From contig MNCI01021482.1 in the NCBI GenBank assembly GCA_015680685.1, positions 5,806 through 51,484 of the forward strand: a stretch of 45,679 bases of DNA, read 5' to 3'. Positions 9,642 to 20,727 of this stretch are shown in pieces (the stretch's first letter is position 1; each line of letters starts with the position of its first letter). Origin of the DNA: Gnetum montanum (Eukaryota; Streptophyta; Gnetopsida; Gnetales; Gnetaceae). The notes under the pieces were generated by a model that was given only the letters and a program-made list of their open reading frames with translations, had not been told where the DNA came from and searched no databases. The position numbers were made by a program, and so were the translations under genes.

Positions 9642-11546
9642 ATGTCTCCTTCTTCGTACGAAAGTGTTTCATCACCTAGGTCTAATAAATGGAACAATCG
9701 AAGGTGTAGTACACATGATAATCCACTAGTCCCTCAACAATTTTGCATGGTATATGTTCATCTTGATGAGTATATACCAAAATTTACCTTTATCCTCCAC
9801 CAGGATGAACAGCTGTGTTGGCGTGATTTAGAAGGTAACATAGTGTTACTTCCCGATCGCTCTATTCCGAGCATGCTTTTTCGTGATCTCACACGAATTG
9901 ATATGCAGCACTTACAAGCAAAGTATGTTGTGCATGATCATGAATTGAGAGAGTATCAACCCATGGAGGCACAACATCAAAGGGATTTACAACAGGAGAG
10001 ATGTTATGAATCCATGATGGAAAAGTTGTCACAAAATGTCCCACATGTCCTAAGTGAAAATGAGGGTGGTGAACCTACCTTAGGCAGTCACCCACACAAT
10101 GATGTTCCTCCTGTTGACTTCATTCAAGGGGTTGTGTATCAGAATCTTCACTCAACTATCCATATCCCAGATTATGGTACTAACAGACATAAAGGGTCTA
10201 AAAAAGAAACATGAATACCTAACAAAGATGGACATTCCAATCATAACCGTGATCGAGGCCACGACCACCAAAGAGAAGGAAGTAGGCACCATCGTGGTGA
10301 CAGTCCTCATTCTTCTTCACCTTCATCATCTCCTTCACCCTCTCCTTTAAGATATGGACACAGTCATAGAGAAAAAGACCATGAGGATAAGGGTAGGCAA
10401 AATAGGAGTCATAGATGAAACAATTAGGAAATGGGATGAGGGCACTCTAGAGAATCATAGCATAGAAGAAGGAACAGTAGAGAACAACATGGGCATAATA
10501 GATACCACAAATGAGATGATCATGATGAACCCCTACTCACTACTCGAAGTATGCTAGACATAACTAAGGCTGTTAGTATCCCCACAAGACACCAAAAAGA
10601 TAGTAGGATCAAGAGATTAGACATGAATAACATCCCATGATTTGAAGGGGGATACAACGCTGATCCTCAAAATCATCTACAAGCATTCCATGATGCATGT
10701 GCCTTACAAAATATAGAAAATGAATGGAAAAAACTAAAGTTGTTCTCTCGAACACTAGTCAAAGAAGCAGAGAGCTGGTACTGGTCCTTAGAACCATAAT
10801 CTATTCGTAGGTGGAGTACCATGTTAGAATTTTTCAATGATAAGTACCAAACATACTCCCAAGTTTCCAACCTATGAAAGCAAATCTAAGGATTAAAACA
10901 AGGAGGGCATGAACCCTTGGATGCTATCATGGGCTAATATTATGCACTGTTACATCATTGCCTACGCCATGGTTACTCGTAGAGGGATTAACTATGCCAT
11001 CTAGTAGATGGGCTTAGGCATGAAACATAAAGAACCCTTTGGATGTATGCCCAAGGAAGGTTATCTGAGCTTAGGACCCATCAAGTACAAAGATTATTGG
11101 AGCAAGTTGCTAAAGAGGAAGGTGAGCTATGAAAAAGAGAGAGTGCGGAGGAATATAACAGAGATCCTTCCCTCTAAAAGAAGGGAATAAGATTTTGTGA
11201 GGATGAAGAAGATTCACAACTCAAAGAGATGATGAATAGGAAAACTTTGCCTATTCAAAAGTTGGCATTGGCAGTATCGGCAAAGGTAGACCAAATGTGG
11301 GACTCCCTAGATAATAGATTTCAAATCGTTCTCAAAATAGTAGAGGAGTCTAGAGAGCAAGGTAGTGAACAAGAAAAGAGAAAAAAAATAGAAGCGGAAT
11401 ATGCACACAATAAGGGTAAGGGCAAATTTTCCATCATCAAAGAGGTTGTAGGTTTAGATACAGACAATGATAGTGGATGTGAGATATGCCAATATGACCA
11501 TCCTAAGGGATGTTACCCTGTAATCTCACATCTGTAGGAGTCTGGG
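9642..11546 (+). pseudogene. gag: gag of element B, broken by stops
   Basis: The frame opens at ATG 9642 and runs uninterrupted for 190 codons to 10214. It stays in the same frame, with many stops but no frameshift, to about 11546. The 190-codon leader has no domain I recognise. After it comes a basic His/Arg/Ser-rich stretch (10215-10400), then the capsid-like core (10551 onward, aligned with element A), and a CX2CX3HX3C knuckle at 11478-11513 (CEIC...H...C). Several stops replace Gln or Arg codons kept in A (for example CGA to TGA in the FEGGYN segment at about 10638), as expected from C-to-T decay. Product in life: capsid/nucleocapsid polyprotein of the retrotransposon particle. Confidence 0.8.
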
Positions 11547-12780
11547 GTGTATGCACTCAATCCACGATTGAACAGAAGGCAAACACCCTGAAGGTTACCT
11601 TATCCCCAAGGTAGTTCCACCAACCCTTAACGTATTATCCAAGTGGGACTCCACCACAACCAACTGAGTAGTATCAATAGTGGTAGCACCCACAATTATG
11701 GGGAATGCCACCACCATGGCAACAATATCCTTACCATCAACCTGACCCCTATGGATATTACGTGCAGTAGCTAATCTCTCCACATGACTCTACTGGTCAC
11801 GTCACCCCTCAACCTCACTACCAAACACATGAATAATATAGGACTCCTTCTCCTAGGGGTGATGTTCCACAAACATACCATCATTCTCATCCGACTACAT
11901 CTCTTCCACCCTTAACTCCATTACCATCTCTAGCCATGCAAGGTGAGCTCCCTACCCAACCGCAACAACGTAACACTACAAGGGTTGTTAATTCTCACCC
12001 TAGTGTTGGTCCAAACAATCACACAAAGAAGAGAACTTTCTTTAGAACCAATAGTCCAACCAAGTCCTTGCAATCACAAGTAGCTAATTCTTCAAATGCC
12101 TCATCACCAATCAAAACTTCAGAACTCCCTTCAACCCAAAGGCCACATTCAACGTATACAGTCATGTTAACTCATGACATCATTAATTGGATAAAATCTG
12201 GCCATCTTCCTAGGAAATTCTCTAATCCTGGGAGTCCTCTTATATATCTATAGATTTCTAGGAATGAACAGTGCAAAGCTCTTTTGGATTTAGGTTCTGG
12301 TGTCAACTTAATCTCTCAAGAAATGTACAAACCCTAGAACCTGCCTCCATTAAAAAAGAGTAACATTTGTTTAGAGTTGTCCAACCAGTCCATCACTATC
12401 CCATTAGGACTAGTGGAGGACATTGTCACCACTATTTGTGGATGGTCATATCTAGCTGACTTTCTAGTGATTCAAGTGAACAATGGTAAGAGGAACTTCC
12501 TAATCATAATAGAAAGAGCATGGCTAAGCACAGTTGACGCATGCCTAGGAATCCATGATCTTTCCTTGGAAATATCAAAGGAAAATATGTTTGAAAAGAT
12601 TGAGAAGAAGAAAGTTCCATGCATCACATATAGTGACACAAGGTGTAATTGCATGCAAAAGTCATGGTTTGTACAATGTTTAACATTGTCTACATGCAAT
12701 CAGTGTGCACAAGTAACTAATATACAAAGATGCCTGTATGCAGCAGCTACAAGACAAGAAGGCACCTAATGGCTGATAGC
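11547..12780 (+). pseudogene. pro: Protease region of element B
   Basis: A Pro/Gln-rich spacer leads into a retropepsin-like segment in the frame used by ORFs 11936-12253 and 12377-12769. The active-site triplet, D-S-G in element A, is D-L-G here (12287-12295), a TCA-to-TTA change expected to abolish catalysis. A 10-base deletion relative to A near 11612 puts gag and protease in different frames, so the ancestral element probably had one gag-pol frame. Stops at 11669, 11678 and 11768 coincide with stops in A. Confidence 0.75.
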
Positions 12781-12808
12781 TAATCAAGAGAGCAGTTCAA
12801 CTATATGC

Positions 12809-13720
12809 ATGAAAGCAATTGAGGGTTTGACTTGCACTTACATCAATAGCATAGACACATTAGAGCAAGTCCATCACCAACTTCCAAGTCTTGACATTGA
12901 AAATATCAATTGGGGGAAGTTGGAAATCCCTGATAAGTTTAAGCAAGAGCCCCTTGAGTTAAAACCATTACCCACCAGTATGGAATACACGTTTCTCAAG
13001 AATGAAAAATCAGTAATTATTAACACTAAGCTCGCTCCTCAACAAAAAGAGAGACTATTTAAGGTAATAAATAAATGGTCAAAAGCCTTTGCTTGGTCAT
13101 ATCCTAAATTAACAGGAATAGATCCTAGGATATGCCAACATAGAATTTTCACTGACCCCTCTATAAAGCCTCAAAGACAACCGCAAAGGTAACTTAACCC
13201 AAAGCTTAAGCAAGTGGTTAAGAAAGAAATTGAATAGCTTTTAAAATTTTGGTTCATATACCCCATTGCTGATAGTGAATGGGTTAGTCCCTTAGTTATT
13301 GTGCCCAAAAAGGGAGGTAAATGGAGGATGTGCATAGATTTTAGGCTACTGAATATGGCAACATTCAAAGACCACTTTCCATTGCCATTCATCAACCAAG
13401 TCTTAGACACCATTGCAGGGCATTGCTACTATAGTTTTTTGGATGGGTACAGTGGGTACAACCAAATATAAATAGCCCTAAAACACTAAGTTAAGACTAC
13501 GTTCACTAGTCCTTGGGAAACATTTTCATACAAACATATGTCGTTTGGCTTGTGCAATGCCCCTACAACATTTCAATGATTAGTTCTAAGTATATTCCAA
13601 CAGTAGATAGGAAATGGTGTGGAAGTCTTCATGGATGACTTCTCCACTTACGGAGTGAACGTTGATCAAGCCTTAGACTAGTTAGAGCAAGTACTAAAGC
13701 AATGTGAGAAACCAACTTAA
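12809..13720 (+). pseudogene. pol (RT): Reverse transcriptase of element B
   Basis: A linker (12809-13190) leads into RT in the same frame. Recognisable Ty3/gypsy RT blocks, in order: a VSPLV...PKKGGKWRMCIDFR block (about 13280-13350), KDHFPLPFI (13370-13395), a FLDGYSGYNQ block (about 13436-13470), SFGLCNAPTTF (13545-13575) and the catalytic box F-M-D-D-F (13628-13642). The two catalytic Asp residues are intact. Stop codons interrupt the frame at several places, and about 15 residues that normally follow the catalytic domain are missing near 13725. RT copies the element's RNA into DNA; this one cannot be made in full. Confidence 0.88.
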
Positions 13721-13738
13721 GGCTCAACTAGCAAAAAA

Positions 13739-14509
13739 GGTGTTGTATTAGGGCATAAGATTTTACAAATAGGGATAGAGGTAGACCTTGAAAAGATTAA
13801 AATCATTCGAATAATCACTTGGCAACCTAAAACTGTAAAAGATATTTGATCATTCCTTGGACACATTGGCTACTACAGACAGCTTATTGAGAACTTTTCA
13901 AAGGTTGCAAAACAATTGGTTGAACTAACGAAAAAGGACGTACCTTTCGAATGGACAAAGGAATGTGAACTACCTTTCCAAACTTTAAAATAAAAGCTTG
14001 TAGAAACACCCATTCTACAAGCTCTTGACTGGTCCAGACCATTCCACATAATGACTAACACATCCAACTATGCTTTAGAAGCCATACTTACATAGTTAGA
14101 TGACCAAAAACATACTTATTACATCCACTGTGCAAGTAGGAGTATTGTTGGTGCACAACTTAACTATATTACAACAAAGAAAGAATTAATGGTTGTAGTG
14201 TTGGCACTAGAAAACTTTAAGCACTATGTCCTGGGATATAAGGTATTCATGCACACGGATCATAGTGCAATAAGGTTCCTAATGAATAAACCAACAGTGA
14301 GCCCTCACATCATACGATGGCTCGTAATCTTACAAGAGTTTGATCTTACAATGATTGATCATAAAGGCACTGAGAACATAGTTGCTGATCATTTATCTCA
14401 CTTGCAATGGGACAACAAAGAGGATGAATATCCACTCTCTGATCATTTCCCTGATGAACTCCCCTTTACAAGTGTAGTAACTAATCAATTGACCATGGAG
14501 ACAAACTAG
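13739..14509 (+). pseudogene. pol (RH): RNase H of element B
   Basis: Starts with the connection segment (GHKI..., then SFLGHIGYYR near 13853-13880) and continues into a Ty3-type RNase H. The first catalytic acidic position, normally in a T-D-x-S context, reads T-N-T-S (Asn codon 14057-14059, GAC to AAC). The later acidic positions are kept: Glu in KKEL (about 14180), Asp in HTDHSAI (about 14255) and Asp in VADHLSH (about 14385). The last 106 codons (14189-14509) are free of stops. Confidence 0.82.
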
Positions 14510-15828
14510 TATAGTAGTATTCTCACCTATCTCCTTACACAACAAACACCACAAGGGTTAGACATTAAAAAGAAACAACAATTTCTTCACTAAGCTAAGT
14601 ATTTTATGGAGATCAATGGGCAACTTTATAAAGTATTTCCCAATGGCTTGGTCTGATGGTATGTCCCTGAGGTGGATCAATTACTAGTTCTCCAAGATGC
14701 TCATGAGGGTTTTTGTGGGGGTCATTACGCTAGGAGATGAATAGCCATTAAAATCTTGCTTGTATGATATTATTGGCCTACATTGTTCCGAGACATCCAT
14801 CATTTCATCCAATCTTGTGAGCAATGTCAACATGATGGGGGAATGACTACTAGAATGGAGGGTCTGCAACAATGGATTCAACCTTTAGAACCCTTTGATA
14901 TTTGGGGAATTGGTTTTTATGGGGCCTATTACACCAATGTCCAATGGAAAATCCTACATTGTTGTTGTCGTTGACTACTTCACAAAATGGGTAGAAGCAG
15001 CCAACCATTAAGGATTGTACATCATCTACAACTGTACAATTTGTTCAACAACAAGTCATAAACAGGTTTGGTGTGCTATGTGCACTTATTTCAAATAATG
15101 GTACACACTTCACAGGTGCAAATTTTCAAAAATTAATGCAATGCTTAGGAGTTGAGCACAAACTGACTACACCATACCACCCTCAAGCAAATGGTCAAGC
15201 CAAGGTTACCAATAGAGAGATTACAAAGATATTGACAAGAACTATTAGCAAGTATAGGAGAGATTGGAGCACCAAACCAAATGATGCTTTTTAGGCATAC
15301 CGCTCCACATGGAAACTCCCTATAGGCTACTCTTCTTATGAGTTAGTGTATGGTAAACTTCCAATGCTCCCTATTCAAGAAAAACTTCATACACTATCCA
15401 CGGCATGTGATCTCAACCTTGACCTTGATCTAGCACAAAAAGAACGGCTAATGAACCTTAACTTGCTAGGTGAGAACTGACTAGTCACCCTATCATCTAA
15501 CGAATTGCACAAGGCTTTTATTAAACAATGTCATAACCTAAGGATTAGGAAAGTTAAATATCAACCAAGAGATAAGGTTCTCTACTAGAATCCCACACAT
15601 GTGCCACAATGAACTAAATTTCAAACATTGTGCGAAGGACCTTATATCATTCATGCAACTTTTCCTTCAAGGGCCATGATGATTTACAGACCTAAGAGCC
15701 TAGACAAGAAACTATTGGTCAACGTCCAACAAACCAAACCTTTCCATGAGCCTAGGACAGCTAGTACCAATGCTACCTCTATTGGTGGACAACCTTGCTC
15801 CCTATTTTGGATTGCCTCCTACCACCTC
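14510..15828 (+). pseudogene. pol (INT): Integrase of element B, catalytic triad lost
   Basis: The zinc-binding HHCC is complete: His 14702 and 14723, Cys 14816 and 14825, spaced HX6H-X30-CX2C. The core follows, but all three catalytic acidic residues are changed. The first Asp is Gly (14912-14914, in WGIGFYG). The second is Asn (15094-15096, in LISNNGTHF). The Glu is Lys (15202-15204, in NGQAKV). The last two are exactly 35 residues apart, confirming the DX35E alignment. Two +1 frameshifts lie near 14921 and 15009. A C-terminal segment of the plant Ty3 integrase tail type is visible at about 15490-15770. Confidence 0.85.
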
Positions 15829-17729
15829 AGTCATGGGGGAGACGACCACCAATGCTAACCATTCAAAAGCCTTCAATTCCTTTTGTATTTTTGTTTTACA
15901 CATTTTTTGTTTTACACATTTTTTCATATTTACTTATTGTTTGTTTTACACTATTGTTACCATTTTTACTATTTCTTGTTTGACTTACTTTCATTCGTCA
16001 TATAATAAGTGCTCATGATGGTGGATTTTACTATAATAATGTTGATTGCTAATGTTTAGTTTTTACCTTTGATTTTCAATGTTGATATTAATATATGGTT
16101 CTTTTGATAAAAAGGCAATCAGTCCACGTCACCCATTCATCCATTCAACATTGTGGTCTCACTTTGTTTTGGAACTATACTGCCCCTTTTTCTAAATAAA
16201 CTTATTAATGAATTAGTGGCTTGGTATTCTTCAAACTAAGGAAGGACTCAATGGTTGAAAAGGGTGTGACTTCAAGGGGATTCGATGCACGTGTGCCAGC
16301 TATTCTCTTGGGGTACTTGGATGCTTTTCATGGGTTTTCTGCCATTCTTCCATTGATCAAATATTAGAAATTTGAGTGAATAAAAATAAGTCTTTGCATG
16401 GTGTGGTTCTCATGCAATAAAAAAACTAGCGAGAATTCAAATCATGCCCCTTAAACATAATAAATAAATATGGGCTACAAGCACTGGTTATGACGCTAGA
16501 AAGACATGTTACCCTTGCCTAAAGGTTCCCTCTAACTAAGGCCCTTTCTTGCTTCCTGCTTCTCTATCTTTCTCTCCTTGGAATGGTGGTGACTCTTTGG
16601 GGAAGCGTTCTTGTTGCTTCAAGAGGATGGATTGGTCAAGTGTATTGATGTGAGGTTATTGAATGTGGTTGGTTTGAGTCCAGCTTTCGAATGAGTTCTA
16701 CTCAGTCACCTTAACCATAAAATACACAAGGGACTTTACACAACCTTGCTCTTGGGATTCCATTCCATTTTCTACTCTCCATCTTTCTTCCCATTTTCCA
16801 CCTCATTGCTGGTTTTATGATTAGTCTATATTTTAGTTGATGCATTATTTTTCCTTGGTAAATTCTTGTGGGTAGGTCTTTAACCATTTTTTCCATATGT
16901 CATTCCTAGAGCCTATGCACTCTTTGGTTTGGGGGTTTGTTAGGGCATAAAAGGCATGAGCCTACTTTGGGGAGGACCCACTGACATTCCTTTATGATGC
17001 AATTGTTAAATTCTTCTTCTTAAACATTTCTTGCAATTAACAATTTCTCATTTCATCCCCATTCATGACATCCATTTTATTGGCATCATCGTTGTTATTT
17101 TTTCCATTTTTCTTGTTCCCTATACTTTTCCACCCTATTGCTATCGGAGGTTCACTCTTAGTCGTGGGGGCCCTATCATAAATTTTTCCATTCTACTACT
17201 TGTATCACCCTTACACCTTGGGTAGTTATCAGTGATAAACCTCTAATCCAGTTTCTATCATAACCACAACTCAGCCAATGTACTTTATATCGAGGCAAGG
17301 TATCAACTACATTGTGGCTTACCTATCCTTGCTCATTTGTGACTGTGTTGTGTGTGCAAATGGCAATTACATGAACAATGGACTAGGATAGGAGGAAGCA
17401 CTCGGGATGGACTAGAGCTAGAGAATTTATGCCAGGAACAAGTTTGGTCATGTGGCTATGGATAAACAACGGAAGGCACAATCTCGACATCAACAGCAAC
17501 GTGCCTCATTTTCTTTTCTCTCTCTTCAAGCTATCAAATAAGGGCCTGGATGTCATTTATGTATGGTGTTCACCACAATGGGCATGAACAGCAATGTTGT
17601 AATATGCTTTTAGATTTGTCAACTGGGCACTTTGAGTCTGTTATTCCCTATCGCTATCAGTTCTCATTCAATCAATAATCCCATACCTTCCCAATATTTT
17701 GTAAGGAACTCAAGGATGATTTTTCATTC
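15829..17729 (+). other. Non-coding 3' region of element B
   Basis: Begins AGTCATGGGGG (15829-15839), then a T-rich block with TTTTGTTTTACAC words (15880-15990). A second AGTCGTGGGGG is at 17160-17170. It is collinear with element A 3839-5844, but with indels that do not keep any frame, so it is probably not an env-like gene. Confidence 0.65.
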
Positions 17730-17742
17730 AGTCGTGGGGGTA
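17730..17742 (+). promoter_or_regulatory. Polypurine tract of element B
   Basis: AGTCGTGGGGG followed by TA, abutting the 3' LTR at 17743. It is the counterpart of 5845-5857 in element A. Confidence 0.65.
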
Positions 17743-18539
17743 TGATGAGCTGCGATATCAAACCTCTGATATCGAGGCCTGTCTTATCGCCTATAAATAA
17801 GAGTGGGCACACTTGGTTTAGTAGTGGTTTTTGTTGAGTAGTTTGTTAATTAGTCTTAGCCCCTTACCCAAACTCTTGTCTTTTCTCCCTCTCAGAGTTA
17901 GAATTATTTCTGTGTGCCCATAGTAGGAGTCATAAAGTGAATGAATCCTCATTCGAGCATTGTGTACCTGAGCACACCTTGTGTACGACAATAAAGACAA
18001 ACTTTGTGATAAACCTTGCAGCATCCAGAATAGATTAATTAATGTCAATTATAGTTATTTAATGCTTTCCATAGTTAATTAATGTTCTATCTCTCATCCT
18101 ATAACTCTCATAAGTAAGCACACTCAGTATAATTACTTTGAGCATGTGTGTAACACTTGGTAACCCAGTAACGATTAGTGTTTGGTAATCCTAGCAGTGT
18201 TACACTGGTTCAAGATGTGTACAGCAAGTGAGAACGGATGCTGGTGTTAGGACTAATTAAAGCATAGTTGAGTAGTTAAATTAAATTGGTTACTTATTTA
18301 TCTCTCTCCTCCCTTTGTAGCACCAGGCCATAAAACATAAAAATATATAAAAATCATATACCTCAAGTTTACTTAACCATACAATCATGCTATACAAGTA
18401 AGCCTGGGAAGATAATGATTGACTAACCCATCCTTGTTCCACAAAAGCGCATAAGCACTTAGTCCTTGGAATTCAACTGGATCGTGTGTGGACACTTGAA
18501 TTCGTATGGTTGAGCGTAGTGATACCTCGCCACTCATCA
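17743..18539 (+). repeat. 3' LTR of element B (797 bp)
   Basis: Starts TGATGAG and ends CTCATCA, with TATAAATA at 17792-17799 and AATAAA at 17990-17995. By eye about nine bases in ten match the 5' LTR, so the insertion is not recent. Confidence 0.88.
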
Positions 18540-18544
18540 AAGAC

Positions 18545-19472
18545 CAATAATTCCACATCTCAAAACAAAAAGAAGAACAAATTTTCACAAAATCTAAGTT
18601 ATGTCAAAGCTAGACTTGTAGAAGAAACATCTTGGAATAACTAGAGATGTCTCTAATGAAGATGAGATGTCTTAGGATACTTCAAGATTTCTTGGATCTG
18701 GTTGAGATATCTTGGGTGAGACATCATGATATCTTAGGTGAGATGTTATGAAATTTTAGGTAAGATGTCTCATGCAATACATTATGACATCTTAGGTAAG
18801 GTGTCATGCCTAAACTAAAGATGTCTATGTTTGAGATGAGACATATTGCCCGAGTAACTAGCTTGTGGAAAGGATAATTGACAAAGGTCTAGGATGTCTC
18901 GTATGATACAAAAATATTGGGAAATAGCAAGGAAAACACTGAGATGAGGAGAATGGCCAAGGAAATAGCAAGTAAGAGCTCAAAAACTCAAGAATAAGAA
19001 TTGACAAGGAACAAGAACAATCATATGACTGAACTAGTAGATTAACTGACAAAATGAAAATATCAATAGGAAAAGATTGGCAACCAAAATTACATATGCA
19101 CAAGAGAAATATGAATTCAAGCCAATCTAATATGCAAAAATGGAAACCATGATAATAAGCATGACAAGCTCAAAGCAAGGGAAATGGATCTAGGAAAAGT
19201 ATCAAAATAAGTAAAATAAAATTCTCAAAACTTCACATCAACCATCATGGAAAACCAAACCAAATCTTTTTCTCTCTCTAGAAATCCAAGATCATAATCA
19301 CAAAAGAAATTACAAAAGTTCTATCATTCAATTACAATCAACTAAGCATACAAATGGTAGAACTCGATCCCATAAAAATTGTTGGAATAATCTCACAAAA
19401 TTCATGCCCAAAACTAACAAAACAACAAAGCCCAAAATCATAAATTCAACTTACAAAATCTACAAAAATACA
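18545..19472. other. Spacer with degenerate AGATGTCTTAGG repeats
   Basis: It continues the spacer interrupted by element B. Between 18640 and 18850 words of the form AGATGTCTTAGG, GATATCTTAGGTGAGATGT and GACATCTTAGGTAAG recur at irregular 20-37 base spacing. 18850-19472 is AT-rich with no gene seen. Confidence 0.5.
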
Positions 19473-19951
19473 AATTAATTGAGAGCATTAGGTAGATAAG
19501 GAAGATGCTAGGAAGATTCTCAAAGCTCTTCTAGCAAAAGATTACTTTATGTTTCTTTTTATGAAGCCATCCTATTTTGTTGTAGATCTAGTAAGAAAGT
19601 TTATTCTACTTCTCTTTTTATGTGGTTATTCTATATTGTTGTGGCTTTTCTATTCCTCCTCTCTATTTTCTAAACTTCTACTATTCTTCTATGATTTTTA
19701 TTATTATGATGAGATTCTACCAAATTTTTGTCATTTTGTACCTATTTTGTGAAAAATAATATTTTAATCCTATCCATACCATTTTCAGTCTTTTGGTGAA
19801 TTTCTAGAATTGTGGAAACTTTGTCCAACCTGCTTCTTGGATATTATATGAATATTTTGGAACAACTTTTGATATGAACATGATTTTTGTTTAACTCCTA
19901 ACATAAACATGATTTTGTAAAAAATTTTGTGAAATTTTGGCTATTAAGATT

Positions 19952-20727
19952 TGATGAGTGGAGAGGTACCCCTACACTCAACCATACGAAACAAGCGTCG
20001 CACGCGCGATCCGGTCGAACTCCGCAGATGGACTAGTTGTGGTATCTAGATAGTTAGCCTTAGGTCGCAGTTCGCTGTCTTCCCATCTAGACTAGTTTTG
20101 CATATGTCACGTATGGTTTAGTCTAGATGAGGTGTATGATGTGTTCCTANNNNNNNNNNNNNNNNNNNNNNNNNNNNNNNNNNNNNNNNNNNNNNNNNNN
20201 NNNNNNNNNNNNNNNNNNNNNNNNNNNNNNNNNNNNNNNNNNNNNNNNNNNNNNNNNNNNNNNNNNNNNNNNNNNNNNNNNNNNNNNNNNNNNNNNNNNN
20301 NNNNNNNNNNNNNNNNNNNNNNNNNNNNNNNNNNNNNNNNNNNNNNNNNNNNNNNNNNNNNNNNNNNNNNNNNNNNNNNNNNNNNNNNNNNNNNNNNNNN
20401 NNNNNNNNNNNNNNNNNNNNNNNNNNNNNNNNNNNNNNNNNNNNNNNNNNNNNNNNNNNNNNNNNNNNNNNNNNNNNNNNNNNNNNNNNNNNNNNNNNNN
20501 NNNNNNNNNNNNNNNNNNNNNNNNNNNNNNNNNNNNNNNNNNNNNNNNNNNNNNGATATCGCAAGGAAGGACGCGATATTGCATGCGCGATATCGCGGGG
20601 GATGCGATATCGCGTGGGACGCGATATCGCGGCCCATGATACAACGCGACCCATGATACAACGTGGGTGCCTTAACGTGGGTGCCTTAAGGCGACCGCCA
20701 GCACTATGAGCAATTCAGGTCTCATCA
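19952..20727 (-). mobile_element. Inverted solo LTR of the element A family, with target duplication
   Basis: On the plus strand it opens TGATGAGTGGAGAGGTACC (reverse of the LTR 3' end) and closes GGTCTCATCA (reverse of the 5' end), so the LTR lies on the minus strand. The flanks are AGATT at 19947-19951 and 20728-20732, a perfect 5-bp duplication. No internal region is present, which is the usual product of LTR-LTR recombination. U3 (20555-20640) has three strong palindromes: CGCGATATCGCG at 20586-20597 and 20620-20631, and GCGATATCGC at 20604-20613. The middle is an assembly gap. Confidence 0.85.
20150..20554. other. Assembly gap (405 N)
   Basis: An unbroken run of N inside the solo LTR, next to its palindrome cluster. 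Apparent ORFs across it are meaningless. Confidence 1.

Larger units (their letters stand above)
8670..18539 (+). mobile_element. Element B: full-length but dead Athila/Tat-like retrotransposon
   Basis: The left LTR starts TAATGAG (TGATGAG with one G-to-A change) at 8670 and the right LTR ends CTCATCA at 18539. The flanks are GAGAC (8665-8669) and AAGAC (18540-18544), a 5-bp duplication with one mismatch. Order: LTR, tRNA-Asp-like primer site, gag with a long N-terminal leader, protease, RT, RNase H, integrase, long non-coding 3' region, polypurine tract, LTR. That order and the RT and integrase motifs place it in Ty3/gypsy. The primer site and the RT style point to the Athila/Tat branch. Many stop codons, a 10-base deletion near 11612 and two frameshifts in integrase make it inactive. 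Its LTRs (831 and 797 bp) are a different subfamily from element A. Confidence 0.92.

Noticed and set aside
20107-20661. Long ORFs across 20150-20554
   Set aside because: They are made of undetermined bases.
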